DNA from: Condylostoma magnum | Taxonomy: Eukaryota; Ciliophora; Heterotrichea; Heterotrichida; Condylostomatidae | Direction: 5' to 3' | Assembly (NCBI GenBank): GCA_920105805.1 | Contig: CAKKTI010000376.1 | Location: 1-21,703 of the forward strand | Length of the DNA: 21,703 nucleotides | Shown here: positions 8,789 to 19,687 of the stretch, in pieces | How positions within the stretch are numbered: the first letter of the stretch is position 1 | Layout: every line of letters begins with the position of its first letter | Made by a program: the position numbers and the translations under genes | Notes under the pieces: generated by a model | The model's database searches: none | Told to the model about the DNA's origin: nothing | What the model saw: only the letters and a program-made list of their open reading frames with translations

Positions 8789-9583
8789 ATGGCGCGACAG
8801 TCTGATAACTCGTTATAATCACTACCCCCGGAAGAGTATTTAGAAAAAACTGGTATTACAAATATACTTAAAGAGCTTACAAGCTCTTTATTAGAAAATA
8901 GACCTTTAAATCCTGTACATTTTATATAAGAATATCTTAGATGTTCATAAGCTAATCAATTGCCTCTGTTAAAAACCTATAAATTCATTACTTTATGTGA
9001 CTCTAATCATAAAAACTTCATGGATAATTTAGTATAGGCGTATGGAATTATAGATAGTAGAAGAGGAGGAAATAACGCAGGTTTGACTGGCACAGAATAC
9101 CAAAAGCTGCTAAGAATGCTCTGTATTGATTTTCCAAGTGATATAATGGCGCATTTAATGGAAATATACGGTAAATAAGAGAATGAAATTATATAATTCG
9201 AAGAATTTGTATCTGGAATTAGTGCTTTAATGCTATATAAGGAATACTTTTTAGAAGTATCTGACATTTTTTACCATTTAGACTAGTAAAAGACTGGGAT
9301 TATTGATATTTAGTAACTAGAGCAAGCCCTTTTAAAACTATAGCAGTATGAAAACATTAGAATACCACCGCAAGAGGATTTCTCCAATACACTGAGCTTA
9401 ATGAATATATAATCTGCAGGAAGCCTTAGCTATAACGATTTTCTTATTGCTATGTTTAGAGTAACAGAGAGTTAGTTTATGTTAATCTTTAAAATGGGAC
9501 TAGATGCCTTAAAGCCTGTAAACTTATTGCTTTAATTGCTTACACTATTTCTATAAAATAAACTAAGTTTTAAGTACCAATAA
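8789..9583 (+). CDS. CSTPP1: CSTPP1/C11orf49-like protein with RIIa-like N terminus
   Basis: A 264-residue protein. Residues about 13-50 (PEEYLEKTGITNILKELTSS, then ENRPLNPVHFIQEYL) resemble an RIIa/DPY-30-like dimerisation segment. The middle contains LTGTEYQKLLRMLCIDFPSD, closely paralleling the 'LLTMKEYHCLLQLLCPDFP' region of vertebrate CSTPP1 (C11orf49). It is followed by an FEEFVSGISALMLYKEYF helix and an EF-hand-like HLDQQKTGIIDIQQLEQALL without a full calcium loop. CSTPP1 is a centriolar-satellite regulator of the tubulin polyglutamylase complex. The order of segments also matches, but this was compared from memory, and a relationship to the related TPGS1-type or EF-hand proteins is not excluded. 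All Gln TAA/TAG, no TGA seen. Stop TAA 9581-9583, two bases before the next ATG. Confidence 0.68.
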
Positions 9584-9585
9584 AA

Positions 9586-10284
9586 ATGGGCTGTTGTGCT
9601 GCACAAAATGGATCTCAACAGGAATCCTTAACAGACAAGGAGAAAAAAATCTAGTAGATTTCAATTAACCATCCTTTCTGTAGGCTACCAGTTGATTAAC
9701 TTATGAGGCAAATAAAGATGCATGGAAGAAATAGAGCTATGGAAGAAAAATAACTAAAAGCTGCATTTAGAGGCTTAAAAATTGAGGAAAAGCATGTTGA
9801 TCTTTTGATTAAAACTTTAGGGAATGATAAAGAAGAAATTTCGTAGATAGACATCAAATCAACTGCTATATTTTTATGCACGGGCACAGTCCACTAAAAG
9901 GCCCAAAACTTATTAGAGGCTTCTGGAAGTGGACAGAGTAAGACAAGGGACTAATTAAAGCAAGTATTTTAAGATTACTTCCATACTGCTATAAAACTAG
10001 TATGGCTTGTACTCTTAGAATAGAATAAAGAGACTGCTGAACCAGTATACAATCCTTATTATAACAGTATGATTCAGAATCTCGAGAGATTTACAGAAAA
10101 CACCTTAGAAAGATTATTACAAGGAAAGGATAAAATAGAGGCTTAGGAACTAATTTAAATACTAACAACTGATCAAAACAAGTATCTATTCAACATGTAC
10201 TTCATACGTACTAGATTAGAGCAACTTTCTTAGTTTAGTTAGAAAATCATTGCAAAGTTTTCTTTATATGTGATTATAAGGTAA
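9586..10284 (+). CDS. Dual-acylated (MGCC) helical protein, copy 1
   Basis: A 232-residue protein starting MGCCAAQNGSQQES. Gly2 followed by two Cys fits N-myristoylation plus palmitoylation, which would place the protein on the cytosolic face of a membrane. The rest is helical, with paired segments such as MEEKQLKAAFRGLKIEEKHV that look like degenerate EF-hand pairs without canonical DxDxDG loops. It has a TAG/TAA-rich Gln usage and ends FSLYVIIR before TAA 10282-10284. The next gene downstream also begins MGCC and shares alignable segments, so this is a tandem duplication. Family not recognised; a calcium-sensor-like ancestry is only a possibility. The start is two bases after the previous stop, and no other Met near it would preserve the acylation motif. 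Confidence 0.75.
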
Positions 10285-10316
10285 ACCATTATATTGAAAA
10301 TTAACCAATTAATAAT

Positions 10317-10872
10317 ATGGGCTGCTGTGGGGCTAGACTTACTGATTTTTAAAAGCGACAATCTATAGAAATGCGACTTAGCTACAGTGCCAGGAAATAC
10401 AAATTTATGTCTAGTGACATAGCAGTAACTTCAGCAGAGCTTTTATCCAGTAAATATGATAAGAAATTAGAAATTGAAGATATGGAGCAATTTTTAAACT
10501 CTCTTGATCTAAACGAGGAATTATTGCCTGATATTCTAGTTTCTTTTGGTAAGAATCCTTAGTTTATTAGCAGAAAAAGGCTACTGTGGATAATGATATT
10601 ATTCAATGAAGGTGACTTGTAACTAAAGGCTAAATTACTATTCAAATCCTTAAAACTGACTNNNNNNNNNNNNNNNNNNNNNNNNNNNNNNNNNNNNNNN
10701 NNNNNNNNNNNNNNNNNNNNNNNNNNNNNNNNNNNNNNNNNNNNNNNNNNNNNNNNNNNNNGATTTCTGCAGTAATACAACATAAGACGAGCTTTGTCGC
10801 AACATTTACAAACTGAGCAACTTAAGACTAGCAATGCTGGCTTGTAACTAGTTTTATTAAGCTAATACTTAA
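10317..10872 (+). CDS. Dual-acylated (MGCC) helical protein, copy 2, interrupted by assembly gap
   Basis: The ORF starts MGCCGARLTDFQKRQS and reads for 115 codons to the N run. After the gap, the frame beginning at 10762 (SNTTQDELCRNIYKLSNLRL, then MLACNQFYQANT) ends at TAA 10870-10872. It is chosen because its N..Y..L..L...QF.Q pattern resembles the last third of copy 1. Before the gap, LEIEDMEQFLNSLDLNEELL and ISRKRLLWIMILFNEGDLQL align with corresponding segments of copy 1 (MEEKQLKAAFRGL; IDIKSTAIFLCTG). Gly2 and Cys3-Cys4 again predict myristoylation and palmitoylation. The gap size is probably nominal, so total length is unknown. MCU starts 24 bp after the stop. No function is known. Confidence 0.65.
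10662..10761. other. Assembly gap (100 N)
   Basis: There are exactly 100 undetermined bases inside the second MGCC gene. A round number suggests a nominal scaffold gap rather than a measured size. Confidence 0.98.
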
Positions 10873-10896
10873 ATTTCATTCTATACATCAAAAAAT

Positions 10897-11730
10897 ATGC
10901 ATAAAACAGTGCTACGTCTTTTACCCCTGGGAAATTCCTATAGGCTATAAGTCCCACTACCCAATAAAGGAGACTGCTGGTTTACAGTAGGCTAGAACTA
11001 AACTATCTCCGAGCTACTATAAGACTTAAAGGACGAAGATTCCAGCGTTACCAAAGTGGAAACATTACTGGACTCCAATAAAACCTTTAAAGACCTGCTT
11101 AAAGAAGGCGCCCTTACACTAGAAATAAATGACACTTAGTTTCTTATACTTGACGAAAGTACAACGAGGTCTTCAAGTGTCATTATAGACTAATTTCAAT
11201 AAGGACTTAAAAACACTAATATTCAAAACCATATAGAGCTTAATTAATTCATAGAAACTTACTTATCATCCCTAGGAATTTAAACCAATCTTAACCTTTC
11301 TAATCTCAGAGCCCAGCTCCAGACAATAGAGGACTAAATTGATGAATTAGAGAGCTTAGAACATCGGATTAATAAGAGGATCAAACGACGTTCTAATATA
11401 ATGTGCACTCTTGGACTAGGGTGGCTTTCGGGACAATGGGCAGCCTTTTATTATACAATATACGAGGTAGAGTGGCTAGGATGGGATCTAATGGAACCAA
11501 TCACTTACTCTGTAGGCCAAGGCACGTTTGTTTTCGGGTTCTTGTATTACATGCTCAATAGAATAGACCATACATATGAAAATATGTTGCAGAAGTACAA
11601 GGATAAGAGAGAGATGAAGTTGAGTGGTAAGCTGAATTTTGATAAAGTTTTACTAAATTAGCTTAGGGATCAGAGAAGTGCTATTAAGAGTAAGATACAA
11701 GTGGAAGAGACTAGGCAATTATATGGTTAG
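10897..11730 (+). CDS. MCU: Mitochondrial calcium uniporter pore subunit
   Basis: A 277-residue MCU, the pore of the calcium channel in the mitochondrial inner membrane. The selectivity-filter motif is W196-D197-L-M199-E200-P201, between two membrane helices at about 168-190 (TLGLGWLSGQWAAFYYTIY) and 202-220 (ITYSVGQGTFVFGFLYYML). Before them lies the matrix coiled coil (QLQTIEDQIDELESLEHRIN, with a basic NKRIKRRSN). An N-terminal beta-rich domain is shorter than in animals. The C-terminal helix (YENMLQKYKDKREMK) is present. The start MHKTVLRLLPLGNSYRLQ could act as a short presequence. The stop is TAG 11728-11730, 11 bp from the convergent gene's stop. No EMRE or MICU gene is in the window. 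Assignment is very secure. Confidence 0.95.
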
Positions 11731-11741
11731 TTATTAGGTCA

Positions 11742-12452
11742 TTATCTACCTTTTGTCTTGCTTTCTATTATTTCTATTCGTTGTTTTAAGTCGTTGAGGT
11801 TGTCGTGTAGGCGTTGGATACTTTGCTCAAATTCCTTACGTTGTGTTTCTTCTATGTTTTTTAAAGTGTCATAAGGATCTTGCTGAATTTAATCGTCGAG
11901 TGGTTAGTTGTTAAGGAGAAGTTTACTTTCTAGAAAGCGTTGTTGTATTTAAATGTGCTGTATTTAGGTGCTTAGGCTGCCTTAATCGTTCGAGAAGTTA
12001 GAATCAAGGGAGTTTTATTGAAATCTTCCTTATATTTTACTGGTTTGTTTGAAGAGTTAATTAATTTGCTGTTTTATATTGTTTTGCTATTACTGTAGGT
12101 TTTGTAGTTTTTCACTGTCTTTTTATTGCTCCATTTGTTAGGATTGAAATTGCATGTTAACACCTAGCATATGCTAATAGATTTAGTTGATTTTATCCTC
12201 TTATAACTAAACAGCAGCTTTTAGATCATCCACTTAATTCTCTAATTTATCAATTTTTTCATTTAGTTATTAAACCTTACTTAGTAAGCATTGATTTATA
12301 TTTCCAACATTCTATTCATACTAGGACTAAATAGTTATAAAATACTACTACATTTAAGCAACTAACCCTTACTAGTACTCCTGTACAACACTTTCTTTTA
12401 TAGAATTAGCTAACAATGCATACTAATCTCTATTCTATAAAGCAATATCCAT
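11742..12452 (-). CDS. Gln-rich coiled-coil protein
   Basis: A 236-residue ORF from ATG 12452-12450 (MDIALQNRDQYALLANSIKE) to TAA 11744-11742, which is followed by TGA. An upstream in-frame ATG at 12470 would add MFSKIN but overlap the SPEF2 stop. Two coiled-coil blocks (LNEKIDKLENQVDDLKAAVQ and LHDNLNDLKQRIEIIESKTK) flank a Gln/Ser-rich linker. No TGA is used as Trp. It has no recognisable family. It follows SPEF2 on the same strand with a 10-bp gap and might be an axonemal partner, but that is only neighbourhood inference; similar short coiled coils serve many roles (tethering, nuclear pore, centriole). Confidence 0.65.
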
Positions 12453-12462
12453 ATTAATTTTA

Positions 12463-15400
12463 CTAAACATAATTTCTTAAGAATTCTCCAAGGGGAATAG
12501 TTTTTCTTAAAGCATGCCCTAAACACTCTTTGCTTATTTGACTATCAAAACTGTTTACTTCAAAAATAAGCCGTTTAATCTCCCGTGCTCTTTCAAATTT
12601 CAGCGCATTTTCATTATCAGCATTAATTTCTAGTTCATCAAACCAAGCAGGAGCCTCCATAAAGTTTTCCTTGTCTAAAGGAAGCTGATTGCACAAATCC
12701 TGTATATTATCATCATTAGTAGGTAAAGATTGTATTAAAATAAGTGAGTTTATTAGATCCCTCCAGTTGATTAGCCCATCAGCATTATAATCAAAATTAT
12801 TCACAATACACATTATACTATTATCATTAAGACTCTACCATTTCTCAGGCAATCCGCAATAAGGATGCAGCAATTAGCTCATTTTCTTCCTTCTTTGAAT
12901 AATCCTTATAGCAACATGCTTATCTATAACATCCCCAGCTTCTTTTAACTCATCTATCAAGGATTACAGCTACTCTATAGTAAATCCAATATCGACTGGA
13001 GTTTCTTACTGAGGAAGTGGTACAAATGGTGGAGGTTCGAATGTTTTACAGTTTTGCCGTATTATAGCATCAATTGTTACTAGTTCTAGCAAAGGTTAAA
13101 GCTTTGTTTGGTTCTCAACAGCTTCTCGTATAACATTCGTTAGGTTAAAAATAGCTTCGGACTCCACCCTTGCAGTTATTTGTATCCAGTGAGAAAGTCT
13201 GTCAAATATCTACTAAGAGATTTACTGTAGTTCAGAGTGTCTGCTTTAAGACCACTCCACTACTCTATTAATCCTTTCTATAAAGACTTAGTGTTACCGC
13301 TGTAAGGCTAGATCTAATTCTTACTATAAAAGGGACTTCTCAACTACAGCTTCTTCCTGTTTTGGCTTATTACCTGCTTTCTTAGCAGGGCCTTTCTACT
13401 CAACCTTCTCTTCTACTAGTTGAGGCAATGGTAAATTCACTAGTTTATCTGAAATCTTTTGTATAGTTTCAAATGGACTTTCTTCTAGTTAAAAGTCTAT
13501 TACAGGGTGCTCTAGCTTTAATAACTGTCTATTTTCCAAGCTGTTGTAATAATCAGCTAGAAATTGAGTGGATGTTGTATAAAAGTTCCACTCACTTAGT
13601 ATTAATTCAACTGCTTGAGACGTGATTCTGTCGAAATTGTATTCAAGTCAAGTAGAGTTCTTGATTCCTTATACTTCGTTATCATTTTCTTGCTGTCTTT
13701 TGTCTACTAAGTCCCAAAGCTTGTGACTTAGATCCTCCACTCTTTATTAAAGCTCAGCTATTGTTGCCTCATCTTCCCGCATATCTGGGTTTTCATCGGT
13801 AAATTGATTAAATTCTTGTTAAAACTCAGTTAAAAGTGACTGTTTTTCTGAAGGGCGTTGAAGTAGCTCTAAAAGCCAGATTTGCAGGTTACGGAAGTAT
13901 TTAACTATTTCAGCTCTTTGAATTCTTTCATCCTTGAAATTAGCTTTTAGTATTTAAACATAGTTTTAGGAAAATTCATTCCAGTAGTCCCAGAAACCCT
14001 CAATTTGGTCTAGTTTTATATCAACTTTAGGCTTTTTAGATTTTTCAGATAATTCGTTTTCCTTCTCATCTTCATCTAGCATTAGTAATAACTCTCTCTA
14101 TGCATTTAGCTTGTCTTATTTCATCTGCATTCGTTGCATTTCTTAGTCGTCTTTTTATGTATTTTCTAGCTCTTATCTTTCCTTTTACTGGTTTAAATCT
14201 GATATTAATTTCTCTACAATTTGCTCTAACTCATCTGCTAAGTCTATAATAGGACGACTTGAGTCATATTGTTTTAGTACAGATTCCCCGTTTTCTCCGA
14301 ATTAATTAAACCATCCTTACAGTGGGTCAATTATCCTATCAAAACTTATCATTCTGTCTACTAAAGCTCCTCTGTGTTGTTGATAGTCTTCCTCTGGTAT
14401 TAAGTTTTCTACTAAAGGCGACTCATTTAGAGGTGGAATATCATCCTATATATGGAACAACAGCCCATCAGTATTTATCCTTCGTCCAAAAGCTCGTCTC
14501 AAACACTCATATTTATCACACTTTAAGTATATAATTTTATCTAAGACTGAGGGTTCTAGGTCAATCATTGTAGGCTTGTATATGTTGTTAGGGTACAGGG
14601 CAGACATTAGCTACATTAAATCTTCCTTGGCATCCTGTGATCTTTCTAAGGGATGTATATAGTTCTATAACTTCTCTTCTAGTAGTTTAGATTACTGAAT
14701 AGTTTAAGGGAAATTTTCTAAAATGTATCCTGGGAATTTCACGTTTGATATTCTTCTCACTGCTTATTCTACTAATTACTCATCAGTAAGTGCTCCTCCC
14801 GCCAACGCATTATCTTTAACAGCTGATTCCGCCAATTCCTTTATATCAATGATCTCTAAATCATACCTAGTTCTCAATCTTCCAATATGTGTTGATTTCC
14901 CACTATACGGATAACCTATAACAGACATTTTTACAGGAATATCTCTAAACTCACCAGATTTATCTTAAAACTCCCCAACAGGCATACTTTACAACAATTT
15001 CTATATAGCATCCCCTAAATAAGTATTAACAGCAATAGGCTCCCACTATCCTTTCCCCTCAACATAGTCATACAACTGCTATTAATCTAAAAACTCTTCA
15101 TTTTCCTCCGATACAAATTTACCCTCTTTAAAGCAATCTAGCCACTCTTTCCAAAACCTTTAATCAATGTCCATTGAGTCATTATGTTACTGCAATCCGT
15201 ACAGCTCTTCCGTTATATCTAGCATATAATCCAGAATATCCCTACAGGACTGATCTCTCCTATCCCTTCTCTCCATTCCCAACTACACCTGCCCTTCCTC
15301 AGCCCTTTCCAACTCCAGGTCAATTTCAACCTTAGTATTAATCTGCCACCTCTCCAGCATCTTCTACTCCTTCAACTCCGCCAACTCCTAATCATACTCC

Positions 15401-16527
15401 CTCCTCCTCTCATACCTAGTCTCCCTCAACTTCCTATGTGCTATAAACAACTCCGTATAATGCGTTACATTCCATATCTCCGACGCAATATCAGACTCAA
15501 TAGGTGACAAAATGTCTAATTTTCTAAGAGAAATTTCACTTCTATAGTTCTTTTCCTTTTCTTTTTCTAGGCCGGCAAGTCTGCCGGCCATTGTCCTTCT
15601 TCTAACATCTCTACCTTATAGCACCAACGGTGCTAGTAAAGCAGGGGACTAAGCAGCTGGTTAAGGCTTGGCAGTTTCCTTATACGGTTTTAAAGGCAGT
15701 CCTAGCTTCACCTTAGTCTACTCAAACTCATCAATAGCACTTTTGGCCTCATACTTGGAGTGCTCGTATATAGTATCAGCCTTAGTTTTCACCATCTGTG
15801 CTTCCCTCAGCTTGAAATTTAGCTCCATCTACTCCCTGGTCTTCTTAGTCTCCATATTCATCTTCCAGTCCTGCACACCCTTCTACTCCCAGTCTTCCAT
15901 AAATCCCGCATTTCTCTGCAATTTGTTTATAGAAGCATTACGCTTTTTAGCCTTAAGCAGTGCACTTTGATACTCCTCCTCAATTTTCATACGTTATGCC
16001 TTTTCCTCAGCTCTGATTTTGTTGTCTACGAATCTTTACAGTTTTTAGTCTAAATCGACGGCTTTCTGGGAACGATTTAGGTTTTACAGGCGGTTCATGA
16101 AGTGACGGTACTCCATTTTGTCGTATTTCTCTCTAGGAGGACGTATCTACTACACTGGTGGCTGTTCTGACAGCTTGTTGGATTGAAGGAGTCTTACATC
16201 CACTGGTGCTGAGGTCTTCTCTAGTGCCATTTTAAGCTAATAGAGCAGCTGAATAGCTGCTCCTTCTTCCTTATTGATTACTCGGTTTATAAGATTCGGG
16301 TCAAATTTTATACCCAGGGCCTTAAAGGTCTAAATTAGTCGGGCGTAGTTGCCCAGCGTGTAGTTCCTCTCGCATTTGTCAATAAATTAGTCAAAATCCG
16401 GCTGTTGGTTAAATTTAAAGAGTAATTCGCCTAGGAGGTAGCCGTTTGCAAAATCAGTCTGGAAGTTTGTGATTTTCTTAGTCAACTCAACTTCTCGGTT
16501 AAGCCAGGTCTCTAGCAACTATGCCAT
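12463..16527 (-). CDS. SPEF2: SPEF2/CPC1 central-pair apparatus protein
   Basis: A 1354-residue axonemal protein read in one frame without introns. The N terminus MAQLLETWLNREVELTKKIT, with FANGYLLGELLFKF and INRVINKEEGAAIQLLYQLK, is the CH-like (DUF1042) domain at about residues 1-110. A charged coiled coil follows (MAGRLAGLEKEK at about 313). A nucleotide kinase-like domain begins at about 534 with P-loop IGYPYSGKST and continues through GYILENFPQT and a lid-like CLRRAFGRRI. The C-terminal part has more coiled coil, PYCGLPEKW, and one EF-hand at about 1246 (DYNADGLINWRD). SPEF2/CPC1 builds the C1b projection of the central pair and is needed for motility. TGA 13648-13650 is one Trp codon. 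The stop is TAG 12465-12463, followed by TAA. It is somewhat shorter than the mammalian protein (about 1800 residues). Confidence 0.93.
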
Positions 16528-16583
16528 TTTACAGTTATTTAATTATTTAAAGTTAGGGTGTAAATGGTAGAAATTATGATTAA

Positions 16584-19500
16584 CTAAATAAAGCTTTCAT
16601 CAGGTAGTAAAAATTCCTTGGAAAATACGGAAATTTGCAGGTTTTCGTCTTATAGGAAGTTGAGGGGAAACTCTACAAGGATTCCATTTACGTTTTCTTT
16701 TAGGAGATTGTAAGCCTCTGGCTCTGCCTCTGACTCAAATTTAGACAATTGCTTAAATGAGCTTATTGAATCGTCGGGGTAGCATCTAAATACTCTTCTA
16801 TATCAGGCGGTGTTATTAGAGGCAAGTTGTATTCATATATTACTGAATACTTGAGACAAAGGATCTACAAGCAACTCTTCTTATTGTATACCAGTAAACT
16901 CTTTGAACAACGTCATTCTAAAGTCTCTGATTTGTTTAGATACCATCCTCTTTTTACCAGCTAATACAGTCTCTATTTTATTCTGATCCTCAATGACTAC
17001 AGCTATCTCTGAGTCCCTGTTTCCTAGTTAACTTCTATCATTGATATTAGCACTTCCTAGTATAACGTAGTTGTCATCAATAATCATGCATTTGCTGTGA
17101 ATATATACAATCTCAGTGACAGGTACTCCATTTAGTTCTGCATGGTTTCTAAGTCCATAGAATGAAATATACTTCAAAGGGTCTTCTATATTAGGATCCT
17201 CTAGCAGTTATTAGTATATAGAACTAGGACTTCTGAGGATGGTTTAGTACTCCCAGTACAGCTAAACACGTAGCACAGCTGCACTGGGATCCGATACATT
17301 TCCTTCAAAGGCTGGTAAGAGGGGCATTAGTACAATTACTTTAAACTCTTATTAAAACTCAGCTGCTAGTTTTATACGTTGAACCAATGCTTAGGCTATT
17401 TGGTTCTTTACTGTATTTCCTGCAGTAGATGATATAAAAAACTAGTTTTCTATGTAGATGAAGTGGTCGGCCTAGGCTATCAGCGTTAAATATGCAGAGT
17501 GTATTGAAGACTCTGTATTTTCTAGACCCAAGGACCACAGCCCGGCACTTCTTATTACTTGGATCTCACATGTGCCCGTTCTGCCTGCATCTTTTATAAC
17601 AGGAGTTAGAAGATTGGCTGTTACAAACTCATCCGAGGTCTGTTTTTAAAGTTGTTGTATTTCTTATGTCTCTTCTTCCATTTCCTACTGTTCTAAGTGT
17701 GTCATGTCAACTTTATTTATGTTCCATAGGCTCTTTTTAGGGAAGGATTAGTTCTCCACTGGCATTAAGGATGATCCTTGCTTTTATAAGCAAACAAACT
17801 CAATACCCGTTGCCAAGGTTTACCCTATGCTTAATTTCGGCTTTTCTTGTGACGAATTGTCTCGATTTTCAATCATTTTCTATTTAAGTAGGTCAATATC
17901 CACCCCATGAGTATCAATTTACAGCTATTACGACATTCTTCTGAAGCTTCCAGTTTACCGTGTAGGAGTAGACAGTTATGATCTATTCTTCTTTGGCTAT
18001 ACAATCGACAGTGACCTTCTTCTCGTTTATTACAGTAGCTCATCATCATCTAGTATATCATCGCTAGAATCAGAGCTAGATTCACTCTTATCTTCCCCAC
18101 TTTCCTCTATGATTTAACTTGCATTGTAGCTTCTATCTTAAGGAGCAGTCGGCTGTATTAAATCCTTAGCTCTGAAATACCCTCCTGTTATATCTGTATT
18201 AACATGGTTCCATAGCTCAATAAAATGCAATGATATATCAAATGCTGCCTTCCCTGTAATCTTTATAGCTAAATCATGTCAGGGCATTCTGGGTATTTTT
18301 CCTCTGTCAATTCCATCTCTTGTGTAGTTTTCCACATCAGTAAAGTCAGATACTCTACAATTAGAGTAATCTATTCCATTTCAGAAGTAAGGAGCCTCTG
18401 TGTCGGTTAATAAGTGCTGGTTATTATCCATTCTACCATAGCATAAGTCTAAGCCACCCATAAAGGCTATTTCATCGTCAATACAGCATATTTTTTCATG
18501 GTGGGACCAATAAAACTCACCTCCTACTATTGATCTGTGGGGGTGTCGCAGTACTCTTATTGAAGGATTTCTAGATTAAAGGGATTTTTTAGTATGCAGG
18601 GAGTTTAAAGTCAAGGCTAGAGTTACCTCCTTGTATACGTGGATGTATATTTATACTTATCTATCCGCTAACTCCCCTAGTATCTCTTTTATCTAAGATC
18701 TCGGATACCTCTCTGCAGGTCTTTTCAAGTACATTTCAGGACTAAGCCACCAATCTGTTATAAACACCTTTCTTTACGCATTTTTAAGACATCTATACAC
18801 CTCCTTAAAGTAGCCTTAGCCGTCACAAAAGAACTAGCTGTTATTATTGCTGCGTATAGGAAAAGAGGACTCAAATCTGGTATTTTCATTGGTTCACTCG
18901 GAGTTCTAATACGCTGATTATATTGCCTCATACCACTTATCACACTCCCATACATTTCCAGTTCTAAACATCAAATCCCTTCTTAAAGTTCTTATTCTGA
19001 TTCCATCCGGATACCCGGTTTCATCTATACCTTTCAGTACCTCGAATCTACCCTTAAACATCAGCACCTCATGTAGCTTGTTCCTTTGATTATTCGTTAA
19101 ATACCCCACCATGTTGTCCCTTATAATAAGCCATCGCTTTTAAAACCTTCTGAAGTATTTCGCACAATTGCACAGTTTTTAATCATTTCCTATACGTCCG
19201 CCGGTCTTCTTGTACACGTACCCTTCCTTATGCTTTGTACTTGTACTCTCAAAGGATAAATTAGATACATCCAGAAATTCCATAAATCTGTAGTTGTTGC
19301 ACACTTCAATCTAATCTACTAGGGCTTGCATGAATTCTTGCATACTTTACTTTCTCTATTCCATAGATTACTTCAAAACTTGCTTTTATGTAGGAATTTT
19401 AGGCAATTAGGCCTTGAGTCCTCATTTGATCTACCCACGGAGAAATTGATAGAGGTATTCATGATCCCAGTATGACTTTTCCACTAATCACTCATATCTT

Positions 19501-19682
19501 CTTTTGTTTTTTTAGAAAGTAAACTAGTAAGAGTACATTAATTCACCCAGATGTGTTTCTTTCTAAATCCTTGTATTATTATTAACATTAATAATATATA
19601 CTTCTAGCAGTCTAAACTGCGGCTAGAAATTAACCTTTCTAGTCAGCAAGGCTTCATCTGCAATTCTAGTACTTGATTCCAT
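16584..19682 (-). CDS. PLD: PX-PH phospholipase D
   Basis: A 1032-residue phosphatidylcholine-hydrolysing phospholipase D of the PLD1/2 and plant zeta type. An N-terminal PX-like region (about 15-80, [20 protein letters not shown]) is followed by a PH domain (about 135-255, [10 protein letters not shown] and [15 protein letters not shown]). HKD motif 1 is H395-E-K397...D402 ([20 protein letters not shown]). HKD motif 2 is H862-S-K864...D869 ([20 protein letters not shown]). Conserved WNGIDYSN and RMPWHD use TGA for Trp (434 and 468), and at least five more TGA codons are Trp. An acidic Ser/Asp linker lies at about 530. The end, [16 protein letters not shown], then LLPDESFI, matches the family C terminus, so TAG 16586-16584 is taken as stop; TAA 16541 is the alternative. 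It starts just after Trm10. Confidence 0.95.
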
Positions 19683-19687
19683 TTTTA

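Noticed and set aside
11401-11661. Stand-alone 86-residue membrane protein
   Set aside because: It is the central part of MCU; the frame extends on both sides through TAA/TAG read as Gln.
12463-12813. Separate small EF-hand protein
   Set aside because: The frame continues upstream without a break into SPEF2, so the EF-hand is its C-terminal domain.
15668-15970. Plus-strand 100-codon open frame with hydrophobic content
   Set aside because: It is the complement of the SPEF2 coiled-coil region; the minus-strand frame is continuous and matches the family.
18758-18955. Minus-strand 65-codon open frame in another phase
   Set aside because: It overlaps the PLD frame between the PH domain and the first HKD motif; the PLD frame continues through it with TAA/TAG/TGA as sense.
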